Assembly: GCA_016801885.1 (NCBI GenBank)
Contig: JAFBJY010001324.1
Coordinates: 62,001-126,000 of the forward strand
DNA: 64,000 nucleotides
Reading direction: 5' to 3'
Source of the DNA: Toxotes chatareus
Taxonomy: Eukaryota > Chordata > Actinopteri > Toxotidae
The position numbers and the translations under genes are program-made. Position 1 is the first letter of the stretch. Each line of letters starts with the position of its first letter. Below, piece by piece: positions 32,850-43,969 of the stretch. The notes beneath the pieces were generated by a model that had not been told where the DNA came from, made no database searches, and saw only the letters and a program-made list of their open reading frames with translations.

Positions 32850-34322
32850 GTAAATGTCCGCACTTTTAATGTTTTACTCGTCAACACTTCCTGTAGTTAC
32901 CTGAATTATCTGATGTACGGATTTGGATGTTGTGTTTGTTTTTTTTATACTGCGTTGTGGTGTTTAGTTGTATAGACTCTGAGTTGTCACTGTACAGTCG
33001 GGATGAGGCAGGAAGAGGTCCGTGTTCATTATCCTCCATGTTGTGTGGATATTTGCAGTAGAAGCGGTGGAGTCAGAGTAGAAGCAGAGTGAGCTGATGG
33101 TCAGTAGCTGAACACGGAGCCTTTGTTAGTCTGTGGCTCCACTTACTGCTGACTGAAGGCAGCTTTTCCTGCCTGAATCAGCCTGTGGAGGAGGCGGACC
33201 TGAGCCGCTGCTCTCCCGCAGTCTGAGCCGCTAAATGCGGTCTGAGCTCGGCCGGACAGCGGCTGGAGAACAGCTCTGACTTTCTCTGTCATTAGATGAA
33301 CTCTACGGGACTGAGCTCAGAGGGACTGACAGGGTTTTTCAGGCTCTATGTGATTTTCAGAGAGACAGTTAACACTCCATCCACAGAGTCAGAGGCCTCC
33401 TGGTCCTATCAGGACAAACTCTACCTGATGAATTAGATGATAAAGACCCAAATCCATAAATACTCTCACAATAAAGCATCTCAGCGGCTCTGATAGGTGA
33501 TTATATCTCTGTGGCTGGTCACAGTACAAACAGAAAAACTGTCTGTCAGGACATATTTGCTGTTTTTATTGATGTCTATCTGTGTCTCTCTGCTGTTTGG
33601 TTTTGGTTTGTTGTTGCTGCTTCATATAGTTCAGACTTTACTAGGGGTGGTGAAAAACTCGATTATTAGTCGCGATTATATTATGAAGGATTATTAAATT
33701 TCCAAAGATCGATTTAAAAAAAAAAAATTGTAATACACGGGGACTTCTCCAGTTACTGGCTGTCATACAGGATTTAACCGCAAGGTTAAATGTTGACTAA
33801 CAGTCATAACAAAACACCCTGTAACAGAGCCAGCGAGCTTACTACCGCTGTCAAAGCCAGCCGTCTCTCCTTTTTGCGAAGTGAATCCAGCCGCTCCAAC
33901 ATTTCAAGTCCCCTAGTGTTACAGACTTCATGGTAAATAGACGGATGCGGTTGAGAAAGTCAGCGCGAAGATGCTACAGCGTGGACCAACTTCCTGTTTT
34001 CAAAATAAAATGTGGGTTATTTAAGGGGAATAAAGAGATGTCAGTGCGATCCTGTACTGGCTTTGAATCATTATGTCACATGACCTAGAGGCTATTGAAG
34101 AAAATTCATGATATATATCAAAACTTAATGATCAGGAGTGTTAAAAAGTAATAAAGAAAGGTGTATCTAAACCAGTTAGTGTAGTTCTATGATCATACAC
34201 TGATTTTGAGTCATTAGGTCACATGACCTGGAACCTATTGAGCTAAAATGTTAATATTTACATTATAAAATTAATATAAAATCTTAGAAATGTTAAAATG
34301 GAATAAAAAGGTGTATCTCAAC

Positions 34323-35583
34323 TAGGGCTGCTCGATTATGGCAAAAATCATAATCACGATTATTATGATTCATATTGAAATCACGATTATTCAAAACAAT
34401 TATTCATTGTTTTTTTAATTTTTTATTGAACTTGAAACAGTTTTTTTCTGTTTAACGCAATGAGTAATGTTGAATTACAGCTAAACTGACAAAAATGAAT
34501 TAAAATAGAGTGAAAAAATATATAAATAACATATATGCAAATAATAAATATAAAAATTTATGTGGTAGTGTACTCAATGCCACAACAAACTACAGTGCAA
34601 GAAGATTCAGCTTCTTCTGTGTCTCGGTCAGCTCCCTCTTTTTTCTCCAGCTGTAGGAGAAGATGCTGACCAGTTTCTTGCAGAGGCCCATTGCACGGGT
34701 GATCCTGGGATCCTTCATTGTATTGTCTAAGATTACAAAAATATATGTATTAACACATTATCATGATGATCAAAATTTTTATCAATTTATCATGATGATC
34801 ATTATCCATTTATCATAGCTGTGAAGTAGGAAGATTTGACTGTAATTTGGCTGTGTGTGTGGACAGATGACAGAGAAGCTCACATGTAATAGCCTATCTT
34901 CATCACATTTTTTGTTATTAATTATTAGTTAATCACACAATCAGGAGAAAGAGAACCTACTCACCTATGGCCAAGTGGAGCCTGTGCCCGAAGCACTGCA
35001 GCCTCGTCCAGCCATTGATTTCAGCTGCCAGTCTTACGTTTGAGGCATTGTGTGTGGTAATACAGACGAGGTTCTCCTCCTTTAAATCCCACGCAGCCAT
35101 CACTTACCTCAGGCCATGTTTTGCCCCGTGGTCTTCGGGAAAGACACTTTGTCTTCAGGTTGAAGTCAATATAATGTAGCGTGAGGCTTGACCACAGGTC
35201 CGTTGTAGCGGCGAAATATTCTGTTGTATGAACATCTTGTGCAACTTTCTCACGACATTCATGAAAAAGTGCAGGCAATGCAACTCTGCTGAAATGGTGA
35301 CGCGCTGGCAGTGTGTAACGCTTGTTCGAAGTAGTCACCAATTTCTTGAACCCCGGGCTGCTAACTGTTGATTGGGCTAAACTACTGTTTGTGTTCGGGG
35401 CTGCAGCGCACCGCTGTAAAAGGTAGTGTGCGCTTCTACGTTTACATCACAGGACAGAATGAGAGCAACATGAGAGCAAGGCATATGGCACAATGATTGT
35501 TTTATGTCATTTTTTTTTTTTATTCATAATCGTGGGAAGCCGTCATAATGTCAATCGTAATCGAATTCAATCGCCCAGCCCTA
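34323..35583 (-). mobile_element. Nested hAT element, 1261 bp, with 8-bp target duplications
   Basis: Ends TAGGGCTG and CAGCCCTA; flanked by ATCTCAAC at 34315-34322 and 35584-35591 exactly. On the minus strand 35341-35021 encodes a hAT transposase piece (PARHHFSRVALPALFHECRE and TTEYFAATTDLWSSLTLHYI). The rest of the transposase is gone, so it is non-autonomous. Confidence 0.88.
35021..35341 (-). pseudogene. hAT (ZBED-type) transposase fragment
   Basis: About 106 codons resembling the region before and around the first catalytic Asp of BED-finger hAT transposases (TDLWSS motif, HYIDFNLKTKCL). The C-terminal 50 residues lose similarity. No BED finger or dimerisation domain in this element. 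Confidence 0.7.
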
Positions 35584-35955
35584 ATCTCAACCAGCCAGTG
35601 TAGTACTATGACCATACACTGATTTTGAGTCACATTACTTGGAACACAACTGATCATTAATTTTTGATATATATCATCAATTTTCTTCAATAGTCTCTAG
35701 GTCATGTGACATAATGATTCAAAACCAGTACAGGATCGCACTGACACGTCTCTTTATTGCCTTTCAATAACCCACATTTTATTTTGGAAACCGGAAGTTG
35801 GTTCACACTGTAGCATCCTAGCACTGACTTTCTCAACCGCATCCTTCTATTTTATTTACCGTAAAGTCTGTAACACGGGAGCACTTGAAATGTTGGAGCG
35901 ACTGGCTTGACTTGGCAAAAAGGAGAGACGGCTGGCCTGACCGCAGTAGCTTACT

Positions 35956-36172
35956 ATGCCAGTGAGACGAGAGGCGCGTGAAATGGACGAAGAAAAACCA
36001 TTAACCGACAACCAACCGACCCATCCAGCTCCATGTGGGCTAAAAGTGGGCATGTGGATACATTTTGGTTTTCATGGCAGGAGTTTTAAACACGTCGACA
36101 GGACGTACGTTGTCTGCAAACTTTGTCGCACTAAGCTAAAGTACTGTGGCAATACAAGCAACGTGAGGGCTC
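35956..36172 (+). pseudogene. BED zinc finger remnant of a hAT transposase
   Basis: The frame encodes VGMWIHFGFHGRSFKHVDRT and VVCKLCRTKLKYCGNTSNVR, the first half of a BED-type zinc finger (C-X2-C pair). Just after it, at 36174-36250, the sequence switches to a SINE-like tail (GGTTCGAACGG ... GTGTGGAGTTTACATGTTCT), which destroys the second half. Confidence 0.65.
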
Positions 36173-36173
36173 C

Positions 36174-36250
36174 AGGTTCGAACGGTCTGAGCTCTTCTGT
36201 GTGGAGTTTACATGTTCTCCCTGTGCCTGCGTGGGTTTTCTCCGGGTACT
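36174..36250 (+). mobile_element. SINE fragment inside the BED finger
   Basis: GGTTCGAAC (box B) followed by TGTGGAGTTTACATGTTCTC and GTGGGTTTTCTCCGGGTACT matches the complement of the SINE at 31724-32090. Confidence 0.6.
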
Positions 36251-36583
36251 CTTCCAACCTCTTCCAACTAAATTGGAAGTTACAGCTGTACCACACAATA
36301 CTGAAGGTACTGTGAGATGTTTCTCAATAAAAGAGAAGTTGAGTAATTCAGCAGCTGACTGTTTTTTTAATGGTGGAATACGTTTATGGTGTATTTTGGG
36401 AGTTGTCACATGGAAACTCAATAATCGATTAGTAATCGAATCAAGACCTAAATAATCGTAATGGAATCAGGAAATTGGAACGATTAACTACCCCTAGGCC
36501 CCAACTAAAAACTAAACTTGTGTTTTCTCTCTATATGAAGGTAGAAAGTGTGTGTGAGCTGATGTGGATGTGAATTCAGCATC

Positions 36584-36672
36584 ATGAATCAGTGTGAGGA
36601 CAGAGAGGAGGGAGCCCCTCCCCCTAAAAAAGTCTGTGTGGGGACCATGAGATCCAGACCAAAAGCTCAGAG
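36584..36672 (+). CDS. First coding exon, right NLR (89 bp)
   Basis: ATG at 36584, donor GTGAGATG at 36673. It starts MNQCEDREE like the left copy, then reads GAPPPKKVCVGTMRSRP where the left reads EPSPKSSLCGDHEIQT, and rejoins at KAQR. The cause is a 1-nt loss (AAAAGCAGTC to AAAAAAGTC) and a later 1-nt gain (ACCAAAGC to ACCAAAAGC), plus a net in-frame +3 upstream. Reading is preserved overall. Confidence 0.8.
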
Positions 36673-36784
36673 GTGAGATGAGGATCTCTAACTGTCCATG
36701 ACTCTTCTCCATGTCAGAGCTCAGCACTCACATCACTGCACCATCATTATTCACACTCAAAGCTCTGTGTGTGTTGTGTTGAAG

Positions 36785-36925
36785 GCCAGAGCAGCAGCAC
36801 ACACCAGACTCTGCTGGACCTGGACCTGAACATGGACCTGAGCCCAGCTGTGTGTCCATGAAGAGTGACAGGTCAAAGGATGACCCCATTTATTTTAAAA
36901 GACAAGTTCGCTCTGCTGCAAAGAA
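36785..36925 (+). CDS. N-terminal tail exon, right NLR (141 bp)
   Basis: Acceptor TTGAAG, donor GTGAGT. Encodes PEQQHTPDSAGPGPEHGPEP then SCVSMKSDRSKDDPIYFKRQ and VRSAAK. Its second half is the parent of the four downstream repeat exons. Confidence 0.87.
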
Positions 36926-37039
36926 GTGAGTTGAGACTGATTACATGTTTTCTTCTTTACTATGAGAACACTGTATGAATAATAGATATGTTGTCCCTGT
37001 CCCCATGTACCTGATGGTCCTAATCTCTGTGTCCACCAG

Positions 37040-37156
37040 GATCCATCGGAGACCAGACTTCCCTGTACCTGAGCCCAGCTGTGTGTCCATGAAGAGTGAC
37101 AGGTCAAAGGAAGAGCCCCTTTATTTTAAAAGACAAGTTCGCTCTGCTGCAAAGAA
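37040..37156 (+). CDS. N-terminal peptide repeat exon 1
   Basis: 117 bp, 39 codons, phase 2-2. Encodes IHRRPDFPVPEPSCVSMKSD then RSKEEPLYFKRQVRSAAK. EEPL is unique to this unit. Confidence 0.88.
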
Positions 37157-37270
37157 GTGAGTTGAGACTGACTACATGTTTTCTTCTTTACTATGAGAAC
37201 ACTGTATGAATAATAGATATGTTGTCCCTGTCCCCATGTACCTGATGGTCCTAATCTCTGTGTCCACCAG

Positions 37271-37387
37271 GATCCATCGGAGACCAGACTTCCCTGTACC
37301 TGAGCCCAGCTGTGTGTCCATGAAGAGTGACAGGTCAAAGGATGACCCCATTTATTTTAAAAGACAAGTTCGCTCTGCTGCAAAGAA
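37271..37387 (+). CDS. N-terminal peptide repeat exon 2
   Basis: 117 bp, phase 2-2. Same peptide with RSKDDPIYFKRQ. Confidence 0.88.
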
Positions 37388-37501
37388 GTGAGTTGAGACT
37401 GATTACATGTTTTCTTCTTTACTATGAGAACACTGTATGAATAATAGATATGTTGTCCCTGTCCCCATGTCCCTGATGGTCCTAATCTCTGTGTCCACCA
37501 G

Positions 37502-37618
37502 GATCCATCAGAGACCAGACTTCCCTGTACCTGAGCCCAGCTGTGTGTCCATGAAGAGTGACAGGTCAATGGATGACCCCATTTATTTTAAAAGACAAGT
37601 TCGCTCTGCTGCAAAGAA
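37502..37618 (+). CDS. N-terminal peptide repeat exon 3
   Basis: 117 bp, phase 2-2. Begins IHQRPDF and reads RSMDDPIYFKRQ; shares both changes with unit 4, so units 3 and 4 are the closest pair. Confidence 0.88.
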
Positions 37619-37732
37619 GTGAGTTGAGACTGACTACATGTTTTCTTCTTTACTATGAGAACACTGTATGAATAATAGATATGTTGTCCCTGTCCCCATG
37701 TCCCTGATGGTCCTAATCTCTGTGTCCACCAG

Positions 37733-37850
37733 GATCCATCAGAGACCAGACTTCCCTGTACCTGAGCCCAGCTGTGTGTCCATGAAGAGTGACAGGTCAA
37801 TGGATGACCCCATTTATTTTTAAAAGACAAGTTCGCTCTGCTGCAAAGAA
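37733..37850 (+). pseudogene. N-terminal peptide repeat exon 4, with frameshift stop
   Basis: 118 bp. One extra T in the T run (CATTTATTTTTAAAAG against CATTTATTTTAAAAG in unit 3) turns the frame into IYF-stop, TAA at 37821-37823. Borders are still canonical. Because all units are phase 2-2, leaving this exon out keeps the frame. Confidence 0.88.
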
Positions 37851-38391
37851 GTGAGTTGCAGCTGAGTTTAAAATGTATCAGACAGCTGTCCTGTATAACT
37901 GGTCTTCTATGAAAGATGAAGTGATTGTGTTTTGTCTCCAGGCTTCATGAATGACACAGTATATGAACATGATCAGGCTGAAACACAGGCTTTAGTGGCA
38001 AAGTTGATGTTTCTCTTTTCAAGAAAAGCACTTCTTATGTTCTTATATGTGTCATTCAGATCAGAACTAAAACTCCCTGTAACTCAGCACCTATCCAGTT
38101 CCAGTGTTTGTGTTAGTGTCCTGTAGCAGAGGTGAGACTTCTGTCAAACCCAGTGTGAGTCCTTAAAACTCATCATTTAAAAGGTGGACTTGTTGTGATG
38201 ACTCTAGGTCATGAGGTACAGAACTGATTGCTTGTTTCCTCTCATTGAGAATGTCACAGCACAGCAGTGTTTGCTTTAATCAGGACAGTCACCACAGAAC
38301 ATAAAAGCAGCTGTTGTTTGTGTACAAAGCATAAAACACTCACAGATGCTGCAAACATAATGTGAGCTAATTCTTCATGATTCCTCCACAG

Positions 38392-38470
38392 AGTGGACCA
38401 GGAGAGCTCAGAGGTTCCCAGTGCTCAGTCTGCCCAGCAGCATCAAACACACCTGGACTCCATATTTATG
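38392..38470 (+). CDS. Small linker exon, right NLR (79 bp)
   Basis: Acceptor TTCCTCCACAG, donor GTCTGTAC. Encodes VDQESSEVPSAQSAQQHQTH then LDSIFM, equal to the left copy except Val for Leu at the start. Confidence 0.83.
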
Positions 38471-38632
38471 GTCTGTACATGGACAACAACTACTTTGACA
38501 TCTGTTGTGTTGGCAATAATCTCCATGCTGCACTTTTTAGAGCAGTGGATTGTCAGTGTGTCCAACATGGATCTGATGTTTGGCTCCATGGTTTTACTTT
38601 GATTGTGTCATTCATATAGTTTTCTGTTCCAG

Positions 38633-38861
38633 CTGCTGGAGGTGAACATTATCACTTTTGTGAAGAAGGAGCTGAAGAAGATCCAGAAGGTTGTGAGTCC
38701 AGATTACCCAGAATGCTCAGAGAGTCAGAGAGAGGATGAGGAGGTGTTGGACGGTGAGGATGAAGAGCAGAGGAGGAGCAGCAGAGAGGCTTTTGTGAAG
38801 ATCACAGTGAACTTCCTGAGGAGAATGAAGCAGGAGGAGCTGGCTGACTGTCTGCACAGCA
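38633..38861 (+). CDS. NLR exon upstream of FISNA, right copy (229 bp)
   Basis: Acceptor TTCTGTTCCAG, donor GTAAGAGG. Encodes LLEVNIITFVKKELKKIQKV ... NFLRRMKQEELADCLHS; a charged helical segment between N-terminal tail and FISNA. Close to identical to 8957-9185. Confidence 0.87.
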
Positions 38862-39028
38862 GTAAGAGGATTTCTCTAAAGATTCAACATGATGGACAAA
38901 TGGGACATTTACTAATATCTCAAGACATGGAGGGGAAATATGTTCATGTGTGTTCTTTAGGGGGGATGAACATGTCATGTTTTCTTTATGAATCAGTCAT
39001 TGATGTTGTGTCTTGTTCGTTCATTCAG

Positions 39029-40835
39029 GACATGTTGCTGCAGTTTGTCAGCGTAAACTTAAATCTACTCTGAAGAAGAAGTTCCATTGTGTGTTTGAGG
39101 GGATCTCTAAAGCAGGAAACCCAACCCTTCTGAATCAAATCTACACAGAGCTCTACATCACAGAGGGAGGGACTGGAGAGGTCAATGATGAACATGAGGT
39201 CAGACAGATTGAAACAGCATCCAGGAAACCAGCCAGACCAGAAACAAGCATCAGACAAGAAGACATCTTTAAAGCCTCACCTGGAAGAGATGGACCAATC
39301 AGAACAGTGATGACAAAGGGAGTGGCTGGCATTGGGAAAACAGTCTTAACACAGAAGTTCAATCTGGACTGGGCTGAAGACAAAGCCAACCAGGACATAC
39401 ACTTCACATTTCCATTCACGTTCAGAGAGCTGAATGTGCTGAAAGAGAAAAAGTTCAGCTTAGTGGAACTTGTTCATCAGTTCTTTACTGAAACCAAAGA
39501 AGCAGGACTCTGCAGGTTTGAAGAGGTCCAGGTTCTGTTCATCTTTGACGGTCTGGATGAGTGTCGACTTCCTCTGGACTTCCACAACACTGAGATCCTG
39601 ACTGATGTTACAGAGTCCACCTCAGTGGATGTGCTGCTGACAAACCTCATCAGGGGGAAACTGCTTCCCTCTGCTCGCCTCTGGATAACCACACGACCTG
39701 CAGCAGCCAATCAGATCCCTCCTGAGTGTGTTGACATGGTGACAGAGGTCAGAGGGTTCACTGACCCACAGAAGGAGGAGTACTTCAGGAAGAGGTTCAG
39801 AGAGGAGGAGCAGGTCAGAAGGATCATCTCCCACATCAAGACTTCACGAAGCATCCACATCATGTGCCACATCCCGGTCTTCTGCTGGATCACTGCTACA
39901 GTTCTGGAGAATGTGTTGGAAACCAGAGAGGGAGGAGGGCTGCCCAAGACCCTGGCTGAGATGTACATCCACTTCCTGGTGGTTCAGTCCAAACTGAAGA
40001 ACGTTAAGTATGATGGAGGAGCTGAGACAGATCCGCACTGGAGTCCAGAGACCAGGAAGATGATTGAGTCTCTGGGAAAACTGGCTTTTGAGCAGCTGCA
40101 GAAAGGAAACCTGATCTTCTATGAATCAGACCTGACAGAGTGTGGCATCGATATCAGAGCAGCCTCAGTGTACTCAGGAGTGTTCACACAGGTCTTTAAA
40201 GAGGAGAGAGGACTGTACCAGGACAAGGTGTTCTGCTTCATCCATCTGAGTCTTCAGGAGTTTCTGGCTGCTCTTCATGTCCATCTGACCTTCATCAACT
40301 CTGGAGTCAATCTGCTGTCAGAAGAACAATCAACCTCCAACTGGTCTAAACCGTCCAGAGACAAACTTGATCCAACACAGCTCTACCAGAGGGCTGTGGA
40401 CAAGGCCTTACAGAGTCCAAATGGACACCTGGACTTGTTCCTCCGCTTCCTCCTGGGTCTTTCACTTCAGACCAATCAGTCTCTCCCACGAGGTCTGCTG
40501 ACACAGACAGGAGGTGGCTCACAGACCAATCAGCAAACAGTCCAGTACATCAAGAAGAAGATTGAAGAGACTCCCTCTGCAGAGCAAAGCATCAACCTGT
40601 TCCACTGTCTGAATGAACTGAATGATCGTTCTCTAGTGGAGCAGATCCAACAGTCCCTGAGTTCAGGACGTCTCTCCACAGATAAACTGTCTCCTGCTCA
40701 ATGGTCAGCTCTGGTCTTCATCTTACTGTCATCAGAAAAGGATCTGGACGTGTTTGACCTGAAGAAATACTCTTTCGCTTCAGAGGAGGCTCTACTGAAG
40801 CTGCTGCCAGTTGTCAAAGCCTCTAACAAAGCTCT
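39029..40835 (+). CDS. FISNA-NACHT exon, right NLR
   Basis: 1807 bp, acceptor TTCATTCAG, donor GTAAGTG. Fully open. FISNA (VCQRKLKSTLKKKFHCVFEG), NACHT with Walker A GVAGIGKT at 39319-39342, Walker B LFIFDGLDECR near 39535-39567, LWITTRPAAAN, then winged-helix-like and helical regions to KLLPVVKASNKAL. The exon keeps the SRDKL insert and the codon that the left copy lost. Expected role: cytosolic nucleotide-dependent oligomerisation in innate immune sensing or regulation, as known for the NLR family. Confidence 0.93.
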
Positions 40836-41174
40836 GTAAGTGTATAGATAGTTGGATTTATTCATCATTATATAAAGACTCTGCTATTTTATTCAGCAGG
40901 AGGGAAAATAAATTCCTCTCTTCTTTAATTCCTTATCATCATCTCTGGCAATGAAAGATGATCATCAATGTAGAAACTCCTCATTGGTTAGCAGGTGGAT
41001 AAAGAGTTGATATTTCTGCTTCACTCAACAAATCTGTGTTTGATGTTTGGCCCAGTTTTCAAATGCAGGTCTGTTAGTTTGCTGTGAGCTGCAGAGCAAA
41101 CTGAGAGTTTTGTTCCTTTGATTGTCCTTTCAACACAAATGTTATTTGACTTTTCTTCATTGTTTCTTCTTCAG

Positions 41175-41348
41175 ACTGAGCAGCTGTAACCTCTCAGAGA
41201 GAAGCTGTGAAGCTCTGTCCTCAGTTCTCAGCTCCCAGTCCTCTAGTCTGAGACACCTGGACCTGAGTCACAACAAGCTGCAGGATTCATGGGTGAAGCT
41301 TCTGTCTGCTGGACTGAAGAGTCCACACTGTACCCTGGAGACTCTCAG
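41175..41348 (+). CDS. LRR exon A, right NLR
   Basis: 174 bp, acceptor TTCTTCAG, donor GTCAGATC. LSSCNLSERSCEALSSVLSS then LRHLDLSHNKLQDSWVKLLS. Orthologous in position to 6528-6704. Confidence 0.88.
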
Positions 41349-41526
41349 GTCAGATCACTGTTGTAGATCTTATATCTTTAATCCATAACTGAACCTGATT
41401 TATCTTCATCCAGAACTTGAATGAATGAATGAATGAATGAGATTGTAAATAGTTGTTCCATATTGTGACTTTTTCTTATCTCAGACTAAGAATTATTCCT
41501 TCAGTTTCACTTCATTTCAGTCAGTT
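41349..41526 (+). other. LRR intron start
   Basis: Intron sequence with a short TGAA repeat (GAATGAATGAATGAATGA near 41422), the same as in the other LRR introns, up to the LINE insertion point. Confidence 0.6.
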
Positions 41527-43601
41527 CGTTCAGTCAGATGTTATTTTTATAGCACTTTTCATACAAATACATTGTAGCACAAAGTGCTGTACACAGTGTT
41601 AGTCCTTCCATGTCACACAGACACACACCCAAAATCCATCAATAACCACAGTTAAGTAAAGTTTCCAATAAAAACAGGAACTGAAGAAACACTATCATAA
41701 AACTCAAGGCTTTGCAATGAGGAAACACTGGAGGCAGGATAAAAAATCAAAATAGCAAAATAATATAAAATAAATACATAAATAACAGGAACAATCAAAA
41801 TGATAATAGAATAAAGTGAATAGTTTAAAAGAAATCAAAGTGAAGTTTGAAAAATGAGAAAAACAAACAAATAAAAGAGTAATAAAACAGACTAAAATGT
41901 GTGGATAAACAGACAAATTAACAAAATTCAATTAAAAGCCACATTAAAGAGGTAGGTCTTGAGTTTGCTTCTGAAAGTATCAGAGTTCTCTGCTGCCCTC
42001 AGGTCTTCAGGGAGGCTGTTCCAGAGACGTGGACCATAGTAATAAAAGGAGGCTTCTCCATAGGTTTTTGTTCTGACTTTAGGTTTAATTAAAAGGCCAC
42101 TACCAGAAGACCTGGGGGTTCTAGAGGGCTCATAGGTTAAAAGCAAATCTGATTAATAGGTTGGACCAAGACCATTAAGAGCTTTATAAACAAATAAAGG
42201 GATCTTAAAATCAGTTCTGAAGCAGACAGGAAGCCAGTGCAGAGACATTAAAATCAGTGTAATGTGTGCTCTCTGTCTGGTCTTTGTCAGTACACGTGCT
42301 GCTGAATTTTGAATATTGAATATTGAATATATTGAATATATTCTTCTTAGGGAGACCAGAAAGCAGAGCGTTGCAGTAATCGATTCTGCAGGTGTTAAGA
42401 TTCTGCAGTGATGTCTCTGCATTGGCTTGAGAGAGAAATGGCTGCACTCTGGCAATGTTCTTCACATGATAAAAAGCAGTTTAATTACATTTTTAATGTG
42501 AGGCTCAAAACTAAGATCTGCGTTGAAGATGACTCCTTGGTTTTTCACTTGTTTACAGGAATTTAGTGCCAGAGTTTGTTTGTCCTGATTGAGTTGTAGA
42601 AAATTTTCTGCCATCCATAACTTGGTATCTAAAATACAGTTAAAAAGAGCCTGGATTGGCCCTGGGTCATCAGGAGACACAGCAATGTAAAGCTGTGTAT
42701 CATCAGCATAGCTATGGAAGCTGATGCAGTGCCTGCTGATGACATTTCCAAGTGGCAGCATGTAAAGGTTAAAAAGTGTAGGACCTAAAATTGAAACTTG
42801 GGGAACACCACAATTTAATTTATAGCTTTTAGAAGAACATTCGCCCATGCTAACATAAAATTCTCTGTCAGTAAGATAAGACTTGATTTGACTCTGGCCC
42901 TCAGCAGGGAAGACACCCATCTGAAGAGAATCATTTGCTATGTAGTAAGTCTTCAGTAAAAAAGCATGTAGGTATGGGATCTAAGGGGCAGGTTGATGGT
43001 TTTAATTGAAAAATGATTTCACCAAGCATCTCAGCATCAACCAGGATGAATTTCTCCAGTGTTTCCTCATACAAAGGTTCTGTGGTGATTGGATTTGTAT
43101 GCTTAAAATGAGATCATTTTCATCTGATAGAGTCTATTTTATTTTTGAAATGGACTTTAAAGTCTTCACATTTGAAGCTGTTAGACTGCCAGCCTTCATA
43201 AAGGCAGGATTAATTAGATGATCCATGGTTGAGAAGAGGATTTTGGGGTTGTTCCGATGTCAGTTATCAATTAGTAACAGTAAAAAAGACACAGAAGTGA
43301 TCAGATAAGCCTGAATCCACAACTGAAGAAATATTAGCAGACAGGCCGTGGGTAATATATAGATCTAAAATGTGGCCTTTGTTATGGGCAGGCTGTGAAA
43401 CATGTTGAATAAAATTCATACAGTAAAGCAAGTTTGAAAATTAAAAAGCAGCTGACCAAAATCTTTTGACCTATTTTAAACAGATCTGTTAAACCACCAG
43501 TCTAAAACCTGAGGAATAAAAAGTGGTTTAAAACTGGATAAAATATTGATTAGTCGCAGAACTCCTTCCAAAGACTCAATACCACCAGATCCAGTTGTCA
43601 T
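41527..43601 (-). mobile_element. L2/CR1-group LINE, 5'-truncated, antisense in LRR intron
   Basis: On the minus strand, from 43600: an endonuclease end (KGHILDLYITHGLSANISSV), then RT with the catalytic YADDTQLYIAVSPDDPG in 42920-42462, the tail IQNSAARVLTKTRQRAHITL in 42455-42153 and SFYYYGPRLWNSLPEDLRAA in 42146-41928. Several frameshifts. The intron sequence resumes on the right with CAGTTGTCATGAA, and TCAGTT lies at the left break, so target duplication is at most about 5 bp. Confidence 0.85.
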
Positions 43602-43969
43602 GAAAAATGTCTGTTGACTTCATTGAAACCTTCAGAACTCACACACTGGTATTTGTCACAGTCAGCAGACTAATGTTTTCTAAATGAAGTGTAGAAAATG
43701 TCCAGTGTGAGTTGTTCAAAGTCCATTTTTATCACAATATACAGAAGATCCTCAGAACTAATATTTGTACAAATCAATTGAAAAATACTTGAAGAAGAAA
43801 AAACTCTTCTTTCCTTTGAAGTTCATTTCAAAGACCAGGAGAAAAATGACTAAGTATTCTGATTTCACGCTGGTGCATCATAACAAGGTTGTAAGTAAAA
43901 TGCATAAAGAAGAAACAGGAGCATTGGATTAGAAATGATTTTTATCCGCATGATTTATTCTTTATTCAG

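Larger units (their letters stand above)
33639..36497. mobile_element. Composite hAT complex with inverted arms and BED-finger remnant
   Basis: Outer ends are inverted (CTAGGGGTGGT at 33639; complement CTAGGGGTAGT ending about 36497), typical of hAT families with CGATTA-rich subterminal sequence. Arms of about 300 bp, 33838-34136 and 35648-35955, are inverted copies of each other. A clear outer target duplication is not seen, so boundaries are approximate. Confidence 0.6.
32850..36583 (+). other. Leader intron of the right NLR, enlarged by transposons
   Basis: About 3.7 kb against about 1.6 kb in the left copy. The increase is mainly the nested hAT complex at 33639-36497. Upstream part 32850-33638 has GC-richer sequence without recognisable genes. 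Near the start-codon exon the acceptor CCAG of the left copy reads CTAT here (36531-36534); TTCAG at 36575-36579 could substitute. Confidence 0.5.
36926..37850 (+). repeat. Tandem array of four 231-232 bp exon+intron units
   Basis: Units start at 36926, 37157, 37388 and 37619 (231, 231, 231 and 232 bp). Each is about 114 bp of intron (GTGAGTTGAGACTGAYTACA ... GTCCACCAG) plus a 117-118 bp exon. Units are nearly identical, so expansion was recent or is kept uniform by gene conversion. The left NLR has no such array. Confidence 0.97.
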
